The notes: generated from the letters alone by a model not told the origin. Counted from the stretch's first letter, positions 16,102-24,650 are shown. The stretch: 64,000 nucleotides of DNA from Micromonospora globbae (GCF_003610785.1 NZ_RAQQ01000024.1:1-64000), one strand, 5' to 3'. Numbers and translations are program-made.

Positions 16102-16617
16102 ATGTATCTACCCGACGGTGGTGCGACGAACCTCCTCGGCGCGCTGGCGCTCCTCGTCGGCTCGCGGATGCGGGCGGCGGTCACCGGGCCCGCGGGCGCC
16201 GGCGGGGCGCTGGCCGAGGCGCTGGTCGTCCTGAAGGACCAGCCCGGCGTGACCGCCGAATGGCTCCGCCAGGTACTCGGCCTCACCCAGCCCGGAGCGG
16301 CCCACCTCGTCCGGCGCCTGCGCGAGCAGGGCTGGCTGGAACGCCGGCCCGGCCCGGACGCGCGCAGCCGCGCCCTGCACCTGACCCCGGCGGGCGTCGC
16401 GGCGGCGCGGGACGTCCTGCGGGCCCGCGAGGAGGTCCTCGCCGACCTGCTGGCGCCGCTCGACGCCGAGCAGCGGGAGCAACTCGCCGGCATCGCCCGG
16501 ACCCTGCTGCGCCACGAGGTCACCGACCGGCGCAGCCTCGCGTACCTCTGCCGGCTCTGCGACCGCGCCCACTGTCCGGCCTGCCCGGTCCACGCGGGCC
16601 TGCGCGAGGAGCCCTGA
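16102..16617 (+). CDS. MarR family regulator with C-terminal cysteine cluster
   Basis: 171 aa. The winged helix (VTAEWLRQVLGLTQPGAAHL, RRLREQGWLERRPGPDARSR) is standard MarR. The last 25 residues contain CRLCDRAHCPACPVH, a C-x2-C-x4-C-x2-C arrangement able to hold zinc or an Fe-S cluster, so the protein may sense redox state or metal. It is head-to-head with an MFS exporter, the usual MarR arrangement of repressor and pump. Confidence 0.87.
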   Translation: MYLPDGGATNLLGALALLVGSRMRAAVTGPAGAGGALAEALVVLKDQPGVTAEWLRQVLGLTQPGAAHLVRRLREQGWLERRPGPDARSRALHLTPAGVAAARDVLRAREEVLADLLAPLDAEQREQLAGIARTLLRHEVTDRRSLAYLCRLCDRAHCPACPVHAGLREEP

Positions 16618-16633
16618 CCCCCTCCCGCCCCGT

Positions 16634-16702
16634 CGATCTTGCACTTTCGGCCCCCGATCTGCGGCGTTCGTCCCGTATGCCGGGGCAGAAACTGCAAGAT
16701 CG
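16634..16702. repeat. Intergenic inverted repeat between convergent genes
   Basis: 21-base arms (16634-16654 and 16682-16702) match at 19 of 21 positions and are separated by 27 bases. The arms start CGATCTTGCA. The element fills the gap between the convergent MarR and pentapeptide genes and may act as a two-way terminator or belong to a dispersed palindrome family. Confidence 0.75.
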
Positions 16703-16710
16703 CGGAGCTG

Positions 16711-17577
16711 TCAGCGGGGGCGGCGGGGGCGGCGGCGGGTGGGGACGAGCGGCAGGCTCGTCCAGTGCGGCGGGCGGCGCAGGCGTGCCGGCAGCGCCGT
16801 GCGCGCGTCGCCGCGCGCCGCGTCGAGCTGCGACTGGTGCACGAAGAGGGCGCGGGACAGGTCCGCCCCGCGCAGGTCGGCGCCGCGCAGGTCCGCCCCG
16901 GTGAGGTCGGCCAGGTGCAGGTCGGCGCCGCGCAGGTCGGCGCCGATCAGCAGCGCTCCCCGCAGGTTGGCGCGGCGCAGGTCGGCGCGGCGCAGGTCTG
17001 CCCCGAACAGGTGGGCGCCCCGGTGGTCCGCCCCCGGTCGCCCGCCGCGGGACCGGGCCGCGTCACCGGCCCGGGACAGCAGCGGGTTGACGCGGTCCCG
17101 GTACGCGCCGACGTCCACCGCCAGCAACTCCTCCGGGCTGCCGGCCGTGACGCGCTCGGTCTCCGCGCGGGCCCGCTCCAGCTCCCCGCGCAGCGCCGCC
17201 GGCGGGTCCAGCGCCAGCGCCTCGGTCAGGTACCAGAGCAGTTCGTGCAGCGGCCGCATCACCGCGAACGTGTCGAACATGAGCGTCGCCGTCTCGGGCG
17301 CGGCCCGCCAGTCCCGCCCGCCGAAGGTGACCTGGGCGACCTGCTGCCCGGCGCCGAAGCAGTCGAAGACCGTGCAGCCGGGAAAGCCCCGCGCGCGCAG
17401 CTCGGCGTGGATCCCGCACCGGTTGTCGGCGCGCAGGTGGGTGCAGGGCCGTCCGGCGGGCTTGTCGACGGCGAAGTCGGCGGACGCCGCGAAGGCGGGG
17501 GCGACGCAGCAGAGCCCGAAGCACCGGGCGCAGTCGGCGCGCAGGTCGTCCCGCGTCGACCGCGACGTCTCCGACAT
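16711..17577 (-). CDS. Cysteine-rich protein with C-terminal pentapeptide repeats
   Basis: 288 aa. Residues 1-70 are rich in cysteine: CARCFGLCC, then CTHLRADNRCGIHAELRARG, then CTVFDC, a spacing reminiscent of YkgJ-like Zn/Fe-binding proteins. Residues ~75-170 are helical. Residues ~185-250 are a pentapeptide-repeat solenoid (repeated ADLRG/ADLRR/ANLRG), a right-handed quadrilateral helix that can mimic DNA. The last ~35 residues are basic. Function unknown; DNA mimicry and metal binding are family-level ideas only. Start ATG with AGGAG 11 bases upstream. Confidence 0.8.
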   Translation of the reverse strand: MSETSRSTRDDLRADCARCFGLCCVAPAFAASADFAVDKPAGRPCTHLRADNRCGIHAELRARGFPGCTVFDCFGAGQQVAQVTFGGRDWRAAPETATLMFDTFAVMRPLHELLWYLTEALALDPPAALRGELERARAETERVTAGSPEELLAVDVGAYRDRVNPLLSRAGDAARSRGGRPGADHRGAHLFGADLRRADLRRANLRGALLIGADLRGADLHLADLTGADLRGADLRGADLSRALFVHQSQLDAARGDARTALPARLRRPPHWTSLPLVPTRRRPRRPR

Positions 17578-17696
17578 GCTGACCGTTCTCCTACCGCTCG
17601 ACCCGGACGGCCGGCGTGGACGTGCGGGCCCCGCCCCATTGTCCCGCCCCGCGGGGACTCCCGGCGCCGCAGGGGTCGGTCGACGCCCGCCGCCGG

Positions 17697-18791
17697 TCAG
17701 CGCGGGTCGGCGGCGGCGGGGGAGCGCGGCCCCGGGGCACGGCCGTCGGCCGCCCGCTGCGGCGCCAGGCACAGGACCGTCCGGCCGCCGTCGGCGCGCC
17801 CGTACTTCTGGTCGAAGTGCCGGGCCACGGCCGCGCGGTCGCCGTCGGCCGGCTCCACGAGCGCGAACACCCGCGGGGCGGACCGGGGCGTACGCGGCAG
17901 CCGGGCCCGGGCGGTCAGCGGCCCGCTCAGCCGCAACGCTCCGCAGTCGATGTAGTGCCGCTCGTCGACCACCACGTACGGCACCTGCACCTCGGCCACG
18001 TCGGACTCCCCGTGGCGCAGGGTCACCGTGGTCGACCAGTACCGCTCCAGCGGCAGGGTCGCCTGGTCGTGCTCCCACAGCTCCTCGAAGCGGGCGTGCA
18101 CGAACCCGCCCCACGGGCTGTCCATGTCCACCTCGAGCTGCGGGACGTTGAACGACAGCTTGCCGATCGGGAAGAACGAGATGAGGGCCTGCCCGTCCCA
18201 CTGGTAGAGCTGGATCGACGGCGACGCGTCGTAGATGCGCACCTGGAACCGGCCGCGCTCCTCGGGCGTGAGGTCACCGGCGAAGGCGGCCAGGTGGCGC
18301 AGGTTGGCCCGGATCTGCCGGGGGACGTTCACCCGTTGCCGCTCCAGTTCCTCCGAGCGTTGCTGCGCCGCGGTGCAGTCGGGGTCGAGCAGGAGCAGCT
18401 GCACCTCGGCGCCGCTGCCCAGGGCCGCCCGCATGGCGGCGAGGGTCGCCTCCCGGTGCCGGTCCTCGAGGAGGATGGTCCAGGTGTCGAGGATGCGGAC
18501 CCGCCGGCAGCTGCCGCGCAGCCGGGCGACGAACGCCTGCTGGTCGAAGCTCAGGTGCTCCTGCACGCGGGCCTTGCGGGCCTCCTCGAACAGCGGGTCG
18601 AAGATGACGTACGAGATCGCGGCGAGCACCACGCTCGCGCCGAGGTTGAGCAGCAGGTCGCTGAGGAAGCCGCTGCTGCGCCACGCGGCCAGCAGCATGA
18701 CTGCGGCCGCGCCGAGCAGGCCGCCACCGGTCACGAACGCCCTCCGCTGCCGGGGCGTACGACCCCCGCGCCAGCCGTCCGCCCGCCGCAT
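17697..18791 (-). CDS. Membrane-anchored protein with a predicted phospholipase-D-like fold domain
   Basis: 364 aa. Two hydrophobic helices (residues ~18-36 and 43-65) form an N-terminal hairpin. The soluble part reads RVRILDTWTILLEDRH, EVQLLLLDPDCTAAQQRSEE, RFQVRIYDASPSIQLYQWDG and HYIDCGALRLSGPL. Strand-helix alternation of this kind resembles the inactive PLD-like modules that accompany some actinobacterial regulators, but no HKD motif is visible, so catalysis is not supported. Last ~25 residues are low complexity. It lies 119 bases upstream of the Cys-rich pentapeptide gene on the same strand. Confidence 0.6.
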   Translation of the reverse strand: MRRADGWRGGRTPRQRRAFVTGGGLLGAAAVMLLAAWRSSGFLSDLLLNLGASVVLAAISYVIFDPLFEEARKARVQEHLSFDQQAFVARLRGSCRRVRILDTWTILLEDRHREATLAAMRAALGSGAEVQLLLLDPDCTAAQQRSEELERQRVNVPRQIRANLRHLAAFAGDLTPEERGRFQVRIYDASPSIQLYQWDGQALISFFPIGKLSFNVPQLEVDMDSPWGGFVHARFEELWEHDQATLPLERYWSTTVTLRHGESDVAEVQVPYVVVDERHYIDCGALRLSGPLTARARLPRTPRSAPRVFALVEPADGDRAAVARHFDQKYGRADGGRTVLCLAPQRAADGRAPGPRSPAAADPR

Positions 18792-18979
18792 CCGGCCCCC
18801 TTCCGGCCCGGCCGCCGGTGCCGGCGCCGGTGATCACGTGGAACGACGAGAGGATACGTGCCCGCTTTGGCGATCGCTGTCCCGTTCGTGACCACGGCCC
18901 GCGGTCGTCGTCCGGGCGGTTCGGCGGCTGGGGGCCGCCACGGCCGCCGCGTACGCCGGCGTCGACCCGGAGGGAGGGG

Positions 18980-19795
18980 TCAGCTCGGTGCGACGCGCCG
19001 CCAGTCGTCCGTGGTGAGCGCCGCCGCCTGGGGGCCCATCATGAGCATGCCGCCGTCGACCGGCCAGGACGCGCCGGTGACGTACGCGGCGGCGGGTGAG
19101 GCGAGCAGCGCCACGACGGCCGCCACCTCCCGGGCGTCACCCGGCCGCCCCACGGGTATGCCCGGGCGTTCCTGGGTGAACGGGTCGACGTCCTCCTGCC
19201 CGGTCATCGGGGTGGAGATCTCGCCCGGCGCCACCGCGTTGACGGTGATCCCGTCGGCGGCCAGCTCCTGTGCCATGACCTTGGTGAGCAGCCCGAGGCC
19301 GCCCTTCGCCGCGCAGTACGCGGCCGACCCGACGCGCGGCGCGTGCTCGTGGACGCTGGTGATGTTGACGATGCGCCCGCCCCGGCCGGCCGCGCGCATC
19401 CGGCGGGCGGCCCGCTGCGCGCAGAGGAAGGGCCCGTCGAGGTCGACGGAGAGCACGTCGCGCCACTGCTCCCAGCCGGTGTCGACGAAGGGGACCGACG
19501 CGCCGGTGCCGGCGTTGTTCACGAGCATCCCGACACCGCCGAGCCGGTCGGCCAGCTCGTCGACGACTCCCGCGGCGTCCGGCAGCCGGGTCAGGTCCAT
19601 CTCGGCGACCTCGCAGCGGCGGCCGGCGGCGCGCACCCGCGCGGCCGTCCGATCGGCGCCGGCGGGGTCGCCGTACCAGGTGATGCCGACGTCGAAGCCG
19701 GCCTCGGCGAGGGCCACCGCGCAGGCCTTGCCGATGCCGGAGTCCGCGCCGGTGACGATGGCGATCCGGGGATAGTCCTCGAAGCGTGCGGGCAT
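18980..19795 (-). CDS. SDR family oxidoreductase
   Basis: 271 aa. TGADSGIG is the nucleotide-binding glycine motif, NNAG follows strand 4, and YCAAK holds the catalytic Tyr and Lys; SWPVDGG closes the fold. This is a classical short-chain dehydrogenase/reductase, closest in pattern to glucose-1-dehydrogenase/3-oxoacyl reductase-like enzymes; the substrate is not predictable. Start ATG at 19795. Isolated from neighbours, which run the other way. Confidence 0.88.
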   Translation of the reverse strand: MPARFEDYPRIAIVTGADSGIGKACAVALAEAGFDVGITWYGDPAGADRTAARVRAAGRRCEVAEMDLTRLPDAAGVVDELADRLGGVGMLVNNAGTGASVPFVDTGWEQWRDVLSVDLDGPFLCAQRAARRMRAAGRGGRIVNITSVHEHAPRVGSAAYCAAKGGLGLLTKVMAQELAADGITVNAVAPGEISTPMTGQEDVDPFTQERPGIPVGRPGDAREVAAVVALLASPAAAYVTGASWPVDGGMLMMGPQAAALTTDDWRRVAPS

Positions 19796-19912
19796 GCCGG
19801 GCGCAGTACCCGGTTGCGTGCGGCGGAATCACCCGTCGGGCCGGCGGACCGGTGCGGCGGCGACGCCCCGGGCGCGTCGTGCGATGATCCCTGGCCGGAG
19901 TGCGGAGGGCCG

Positions 19913-20326
19913 GTGGCGGCCGAGGGGGTGCGCGTGCAGGTACGGCGGATCGGGCCGGAGCTGGTCGAGGCGGCGGCCGACGTCCTGGCCGACGCCTTCG
20001 AGGGGTACGCGTGGACCACCTGGACGGTCGCCGCGGACCGGCACCGGGAGCGCCTCGCCGCGCTGTTCACGCTGACGATCGGAACGGTCGGCCTGCCGTA
20101 CGGCGACGTGTGGGCCGCCCTCGACGCCGACGGGCGGCCCGCCGCCGTGGCGGTGTGGATGCGGCCGGACCGCCCGGTGCCGGACGAGGTCTGGGCGGCC
20201 GTGGCCGCCCGCGACGCCGAACTGGCCGGCGACCGGTACCCGGACATGGCGCCGGCCGCCCGGCGGCGACGCGACCGGCGGACCGCGGGCGTGACGCGGC
20301 GGGGGCGTGGAGCGGCGCGGGTGTAA
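19913..20326 (+). pseudogene. GNAT acetyltransferase fragment lacking the acetyl-CoA site
   Basis: 137 aa. RRIGPELVEAAADVLADAFE and GDVWAALDADGRPAAVAVWM resemble the N-terminal half of GNAT N-acetyltransferases such as bacterial resistance enzymes. The C-terminal half, including the Q/R-x-x-G-x-G/A loop that binds acetyl-CoA, is absent: after residue ~110 the sequence becomes arginine-rich, and rtcB starts 29 bases later. A GTG at 19913 has GGAGG just upstream; GTG 19928 is an alternative. Probably a decaying remnant, although it retains a good ribosome site. Confidence 0.55.
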
Positions 20327-20354
20327 GCGCGGCCGCCCCGGGTAGCCGAGCGGC

Positions 20355-21773
20355 ATGCAGCTGGTGGAGGAGTCGCCGTACCGGTTCCGGATCGACCAGC
20401 AGGACCCGATGCGGGTGCCGGGCGTCGTCTTCGCGACCCGGTCGCTGCTGCCCGACGCGGGCGCGGACAAGTCCCTCGACCAGGTGGCGAACGTGGCGAC
20501 CCTGCCCGGGATCGTCGACGCCTCGTACGCGATGCCGGACGTGCACTGGGGCTACGGGTTCCCCATCGGCGGGGTGGCCGCGACCGACGTCGCGCACGAC
20601 GGGGTCGTCTCGCCCGGCGGTGTCGGCTTCGACATCTCCTGCGGCGTGCGCCTGCTCGCCGCCGACCTCGACCGCGCCGAGCTGGCGCCCCGGATGGAGG
20701 GCGTCATGGACGGGCTCGCCGCGTCGACCCCGCGGGGCATGGGCAAGGGCGCCGTCTGGCACCTCACGGACCGGGCGGAACTCGACGGGGTGCTGCGCGG
20801 CGGCTCCCGCTACGCGGTGGAGCGCGGCTTCGGCGTCGAGCGGGACCTGGAGCGCTGCGAGGACTACGGGGCCGTCGACGACGCGGACCCGCACGCGGTC
20901 AGCGACCGCGCGGTGGAGCGGGGCGCCCGCCAGGTGGGCAGTCTCGGCTCCGGCAACCACTTCCTGGAGGTGCAGGCCGTCGAGGAGGTGTACGACGACG
21001 CCGTGGCGACCGCGTTCGGCCTCCACCCCGGCCAGGTCTGCGTGATGATCCACTGCGGGTCGCGCGGGCTGGGTCACCAGATCTGCACCGACTACGTGCG
21101 GGGCATGGAGAAGGTGATGTCGCGCTACGGCATCCACGTGCCGGACCGGCAGCTCGCGTGCGCGCCGGTGTCGTCGCACGAGGGCCGGGCCTACCTGGGG
21201 GCGATGGCGGCGGCGGCGAACTACGCCCGCGCCAACCGGCAATTGCTCACCGACGCCGCCCGGAAGGTCTTCGCGCGGGAGACCGGGCGCGAGCTGGATC
21301 TGGTCTACGACATCTCGCACAACCTCGCCAAGATCGAGGAGCACGACGTGGACGGCGTCCGGCGCCGCCTCTGCGTGCACCGCAAGGGCGCGACCCGGGC
21401 GCTGCCGCCGGGCCACGAGGACCTGCCCGCCGACCTGCGCGACGTGGGCCAGCCCGTGCTCATCCCCGGCTCGATGGGTACCGGCTCGTACGTCCTCACC
21501 GGCGTGCCCGGCTCGCCGGCGTTCGCGTCCACCTGCCACGGCGCCGGCCGCGTCCAGAGCCGGAAGCAGGCGGTCAGGGCCGAGAAGGGCGCCGACCCGC
21601 GGCGGCAGCTGGAGGCGCAGGACATCGCCGTACGCGGTGTCTCCCGGCGAGGGCTGGCCGAGGAGATGCCGGCGGCGTACAAGGACGTGACGGCCGTGGT
21701 GGAGTCCGCCGAGGGCGCCGGGTTGTGCCGGAAGGTGGCCCGGCTCGTGCCGATCGGGGTGGTCAAGGGCTGA
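20355..21773 (+). CDS. rtcB: RNA-splicing ligase RtcB
   Basis: 472 aa, full length. Motifs in order: MPDVHWGYGFPIGGVAATD, SPGGVGFDISCGVRLL (metal-binding Cys), GSLGSGNHFLEV, IHCGSRGLGHQ, DISHNLAKIEEH, HRKGATRALPPG and STCHGAGRVQSR (the histidine guanylylated in characterised RtcB proteins). It joins 2',3'-cyclic phosphate and 5'-OH RNA ends using GTP and Mn2+, in tRNA repair. The archease gene lies next to it in convergent orientation, supporting the assignment. Confidence 0.96.
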   Translation: MQLVEESPYRFRIDQQDPMRVPGVVFATRSLLPDAGADKSLDQVANVATLPGIVDASYAMPDVHWGYGFPIGGVAATDVAHDGVVSPGGVGFDISCGVRLLAADLDRAELAPRMEGVMDGLAASTPRGMGKGAVWHLTDRAELDGVLRGGSRYAVERGFGVERDLERCEDYGAVDDADPHAVSDRAVERGARQVGSLGSGNHFLEVQAVEEVYDDAVATAFGLHPGQVCVMIHCGSRGLGHQICTDYVRGMEKVMSRYGIHVPDRQLACAPVSSHEGRAYLGAMAAAANYARANRQLLTDAARKVFARETGRELDLVYDISHNLAKIEEHDVDGVRRRLCVHRKGATRALPPGHEDLPADLRDVGQPVLIPGSMGTGSYVLTGVPGSPAFASTCHGAGRVQSRKQAVRAEKGADPRRQLEAQDIAVRGVSRRGLAEEMPAAYKDVTAVVESAEGAGLCRKVARLVPIGVVKG

Positions 21774-21826
21774 CGGCCGCCCGCGCGGGCCGATCCCCGC
21801 CCGGCGGACGCGGTGTACCCGCCGGG

Positions 21827-22255
21827 TCAGACGTCCAGGGTCACGGCGCACGACCAGCCACCGGTGTCCGGCCCGAAGCGCAGCTCGTGCAGGGACACGG
21901 CCTTCGGCACCGCGCCGACCAGCTCGACGTCCGCGGTGCCGGTCACGCGCCAGCGCACCCGCAGCCCGCCGCTGCCGTCGTCGGTCACCTCGGTGGTCAG
22001 TGGCAGCTCGTCGGCCGTGTCCATCCGGAAGATCACCTCGTCGAGGACGCTCACCAGCAGGTCCGCGTCGTCCCCGGCCGGCGCCGCGAACTCGCGCTCG
22101 GCGCCCGGCCGGGCGCCGGCGGTGTCGGTGAAGGTCTCGACGAGCGCCGTGACGGCTTCCGCCACGCAGTCCTCCCGGGTCGGCGCCCACGCCTCGATGC
22201 GCACGTCGGCGGTGTGCGGCACGCACCGGTGCCCCCGCTCCGCTGGCTGCTCCAT
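21827..22255 (-). CDS. Archease, RtcB activating protein
   Basis: 142 aa from the ATG at 22255. HTADVRIEAWAPTREDCVAE near residue 15, DADLLVSVLDEVIFRMDT, and the closing AVPKAVSLHELRFG and CAVTLDV match archease, which speeds RtcB guanylylation and multiple turnover. The acidic residues of HTADV and of the final EL/D positions fit the calcium/metal-binding site. It ends 53 bases from the rtcB stop on the opposite strand. Confidence 0.9.
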   Translation of the reverse strand: MEQPAERGHRCVPHTADVRIEAWAPTREDCVAEAVTALVETFTDTAGARPGAEREFAAPAGDDADLLVSVLDEVIFRMDTADELPLTTEVTDDGSGGLRVRWRVTGTADVELVGAVPKAVSLHELRFGPDTGGWSCAVTLDV

Positions 22256-22394
22256 TCCCCGATCATCCGGTACGGCCCGCCGGCTGACCGGCCGTCCACC
22301 ACTCCGAGACGACCGGGCGTCCCGGACGTGGCTCCGGGGGATCCCGGAGCGGTCCCGGAAACCCCGCGCGGGAGGTGGCCCGCCGCCCAATAAG

Positions 22395-22420
22395 AAGAGA
22401 GGCTACAGGTAGCCAATCTT
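22395..22420. promoter_or_regulatory. 26-bp quasi-palindrome before the multicopper oxidase gene
   Basis: 12-base arms (AAGAGAGGCTAC and its mirror, two mismatches) around a central AG end just before the GGAGG ribosome site at 22423. The inner GGCTAC-AG-GTAGCC is perfect. A good candidate for a metal-responsive repressor operator, or an mRNA hairpin masking the leader. Confidence 0.6.
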
Positions 22421-22435
22421 CTGGAGGTGACCGTC

Positions 22436-23968
22436 ATGCCCGTCCGGCGACGTTCCGCGCGCCGCATCCTGCTCGGCGTCCTCGCGGTCGTGCTGGTCGT
22501 CTGTTGCGGCGGCGTCGCGGTGGCCGGCTGGGTCGTCGCCCGCGGCGGCACCGACACGGTCGGAAAGGTCGACTTCGTACGGCCGCTGGCCGTGCCGCCG
22601 CTGGCGACGTCCCGGACCGACGAGCGGGGCCGCCGCGTGTTCGACCTGCTCGCCCGTGACGGCCGACGCGACTTCCGGGGTGACGGCCGGCTGACCCGCA
22701 CCGCGGGCTTCAACGGCGACTTCCTCGGCCCGACGCTGCGGGCGAAGCGGGGCGAGGAGGTGGTCGTCAACGTCGTCAACCGGCTCACCGAGGAGACCAA
22801 CGTGCACTGGCACGGGATGCACCTGCCGGCCCGGATGGACGGTGGCCCCCACCAGTTGGTCCGCCCCGGAGCCACCTGGTCGCCGACGTGGCGGGTGGAC
22901 CAGCCGGCGGCCACCCTCTGGTACCACCCGCACCCCCACGGCCGTACCGAGGAGCACGTCTACCGGGGGCTCGCCGGCATGTTCATCCTCGACGACGACC
23001 GGGAGGCGGCGCTGCCCCTGCCCCGCCGCTACGGCGTGGACGACATCCCGGTGATCGTGCAGGACCGGTCGTTCTCCCGCAGCGGCCAGTTCCGCAAGAC
23101 CCGCAACATGATCTCCAGCATCGGCGTGCTCGGCGACACCCTGCTCGTCAACGGCACCGTCGCGCCCTACCTCGACGTGCGCACCGAGCGGGTACGACTG
23201 CGGCTGCTGAACGGGTCGACGGCCCGGACGTACGACTTCGGCTTCGCCGACGACCGCGCCTTCGCGCTGATCGCCACCGACGGCGGACTGCTCGACCGGA
23301 CCGCCCGGCTGCACCGCGTACGCCTCTCGCCCGGTGAGCGGGCCGAGATCGTGGTGGACGTGCGCCCGGGGGAGCGGACCACACTGCGCAGCTTCCCGCC
23401 CGACCTCGGCGCGGACGCCCTGAGCCGGCGCTTCGCCGGCGGCGTGGACCGCTTCGACGTGCTGCAACTGCGTGCCGCGTCCACGCTGGCCGACGCGCCG
23501 CCGGTGCCCGACGCGCTGGTGCCACCGGACCGGCTCGATCCCGCCGCGGCGGCGACCACCCGGTCGTTCGTGCTGAGCGGCCGGACGATCAACGACCGGT
23601 CGATGGACATGGGACGGATCGACGCCGCGGTGACCCGGGGCAGCACCGAGATCTGGGAGGTGGTCAACCGCGACGGCACACCGCACAACTTCCACGTCCA
23701 CGACGTGCAGTTCCAGGTGCTGTCGGTCGACGGTGGCGCGCCGCCCCCGGAGCTGTCCGGATGGAAGGACACCATCTTCCTCCCTCCACACCGGCCGGTG
23801 CGCCTCATCATGCGGTTCACCGACCACAGCGACCCGGACATGCCGTACATGTTCCACTGCCACCTGCTGTGGCACGAGGACGCCGGGATGATGGGCCAGT
23901 TCGTGGTGGTCGAGCCCGGCCAGCGACCCGGCCGCCCGCCGGCCGGCGGCCACGCCGGGCACGACTGA
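22436..23968 (+). CDS. Multicopper oxidase
   Basis: 510 aa. An N-terminal membrane/signal segment (residues ~10-35; RRRSARRILLG precedes it) indicates export or anchoring. Copper sites are complete: HWHGMH, WYHPHPHG, HNFHVHDVQFQV and FHCHLLWHEDAGMMG, giving T1, T2 and T3 centres. Three cupredoxin domains as in CueO/CotA/laccases. The likely role is oxidation of Cu(I) or phenolics at the cell surface. ATG at 22436 has GGAGG 8 bases upstream. The C-terminal AGGHAGHD may add copper-binding histidine. A strong quasi-palindrome lies in the leader. Confidence 0.93.
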   Translation: MPVRRRSARRILLGVLAVVLVVCCGGVAVAGWVVARGGTDTVGKVDFVRPLAVPPLATSRTDERGRRVFDLLARDGRRDFRGDGRLTRTAGFNGDFLGPTLRAKRGEEVVVNVVNRLTEETNVHWHGMHLPARMDGGPHQLVRPGATWSPTWRVDQPAATLWYHPHPHGRTEEHVYRGLAGMFILDDDREAALPLPRRYGVDDIPVIVQDRSFSRSGQFRKTRNMISSIGVLGDTLLVNGTVAPYLDVRTERVRLRLLNGSTARTYDFGFADDRAFALIATDGGLLDRTARLHRVRLSPGERAEIVVDVRPGERTTLRSFPPDLGADALSRRFAGGVDRFDVLQLRAASTLADAPPVPDALVPPDRLDPAAAATTRSFVLSGRTINDRSMDMGRIDAAVTRGSTEIWEVVNRDGTPHNFHVHDVQFQVLSVDGGAPPPELSGWKDTIFLPPHRPVRLIMRFTDHSDPDMPYMFHCHLLWHEDAGMMGQFVVVEPGQRPGRPPAGGHAGHD

Positions 23969-24035
23969 CCGCGGGCGCCCACGCGGGGCACGACCAACGG
24001 CACGCGGGGCGCGACCGACCCGGCCGGCGGCGCGC

Positions 24036-24041
24036 TAGGGT
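24036..24041 (+). promoter_or_regulatory. -10 box of a leaderless start (MBL gene)
   Basis: TAGGGT ends 6 bases before the GTG at 24048; no ribosome site is present. Confidence 0.5.
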
Positions 24042-24047
24042 CACCCG

Positions 24048-24650
24048 GTGAAGATCACGAAGTTCACCCACTCCTGCGTCCGCATCGAGCACGACGGTGG
24101 GGTGCTCGTCATCGACCCGGGAACGTGGAGCGAGCCGGCGGCCCTGGCCGGCGCGGACGCCGTCCTGGTCACCCACGAGCACAGCGACCACGTCGACGCG
24201 CTCCGCCTGGCCGGCCTCGGCGTGCCGGTGTACGCCCCGGAGGGCGCCCACCTGCCCGAGCTGGGGTCGGCGCCGGTGATCCCGGTACGCGCCGGCCAGC
24301 GGTTCACCGCCGCCGGTCTCCCGGTCGCCGCGGTCGGCGGGCGGCACGCGGTCATCCACGACGGGCAGCCGGACTGCGTCAACCTCGGCTACCTGGTCGG
24401 TGACGACGTCTACCACCCGGGTGACTCGCTGCACGTGCCGGACGAGCCCGTGGGGACACTGCTGATCCCGGGCCACGGGTCGTGGATGCGGCTGAGCGAG
24501 GCCATCGAGTTCGCCCGGGCCGTGGGCGCGCCCCGCGCGTACACCATCCACGACGCGCAGGTCAACGAGCGCGGACTGGCCAGCGTCACCGGCTGGTTCG
24601 CCGAGACCGTCCCCGGCTACCGCCACCTCGCGCCGGGCGAGACCGCCTGA
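24048..24650 (+). CDS. MBL fold metallohydrolase (UPF0173-like)
   Basis: 200 aa. THEHSDHVDALRL is the metal-binding HxHxDH motif; YHPGDS and LLIPGHGSWMRL supply further ligands and IHDAQVNERG the terminal region. It matches the small YtkL/UPF0173 group of metal-dependent hydrolases, substrate unknown. GTG start with an adjacent -10 box. Its 3' end overlaps the convergent B3/B4 gene by 34 bases. Confidence 0.85.
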   Translation: MKITKFTHSCVRIEHDGGVLVIDPGTWSEPAALAGADAVLVTHEHSDHVDALRLAGLGVPVYAPEGAHLPELGSAPVIPVRAGQRFTAAGLPVAAVGGRHAVIHDGQPDCVNLGYLVGDDVYHPGDSLHVPDEPVGTLLIPGHGSWMRLSEAIEFARAVGAPRAYTIHDAQVNERGLASVTGWFAETVPGYRHLAPGETA

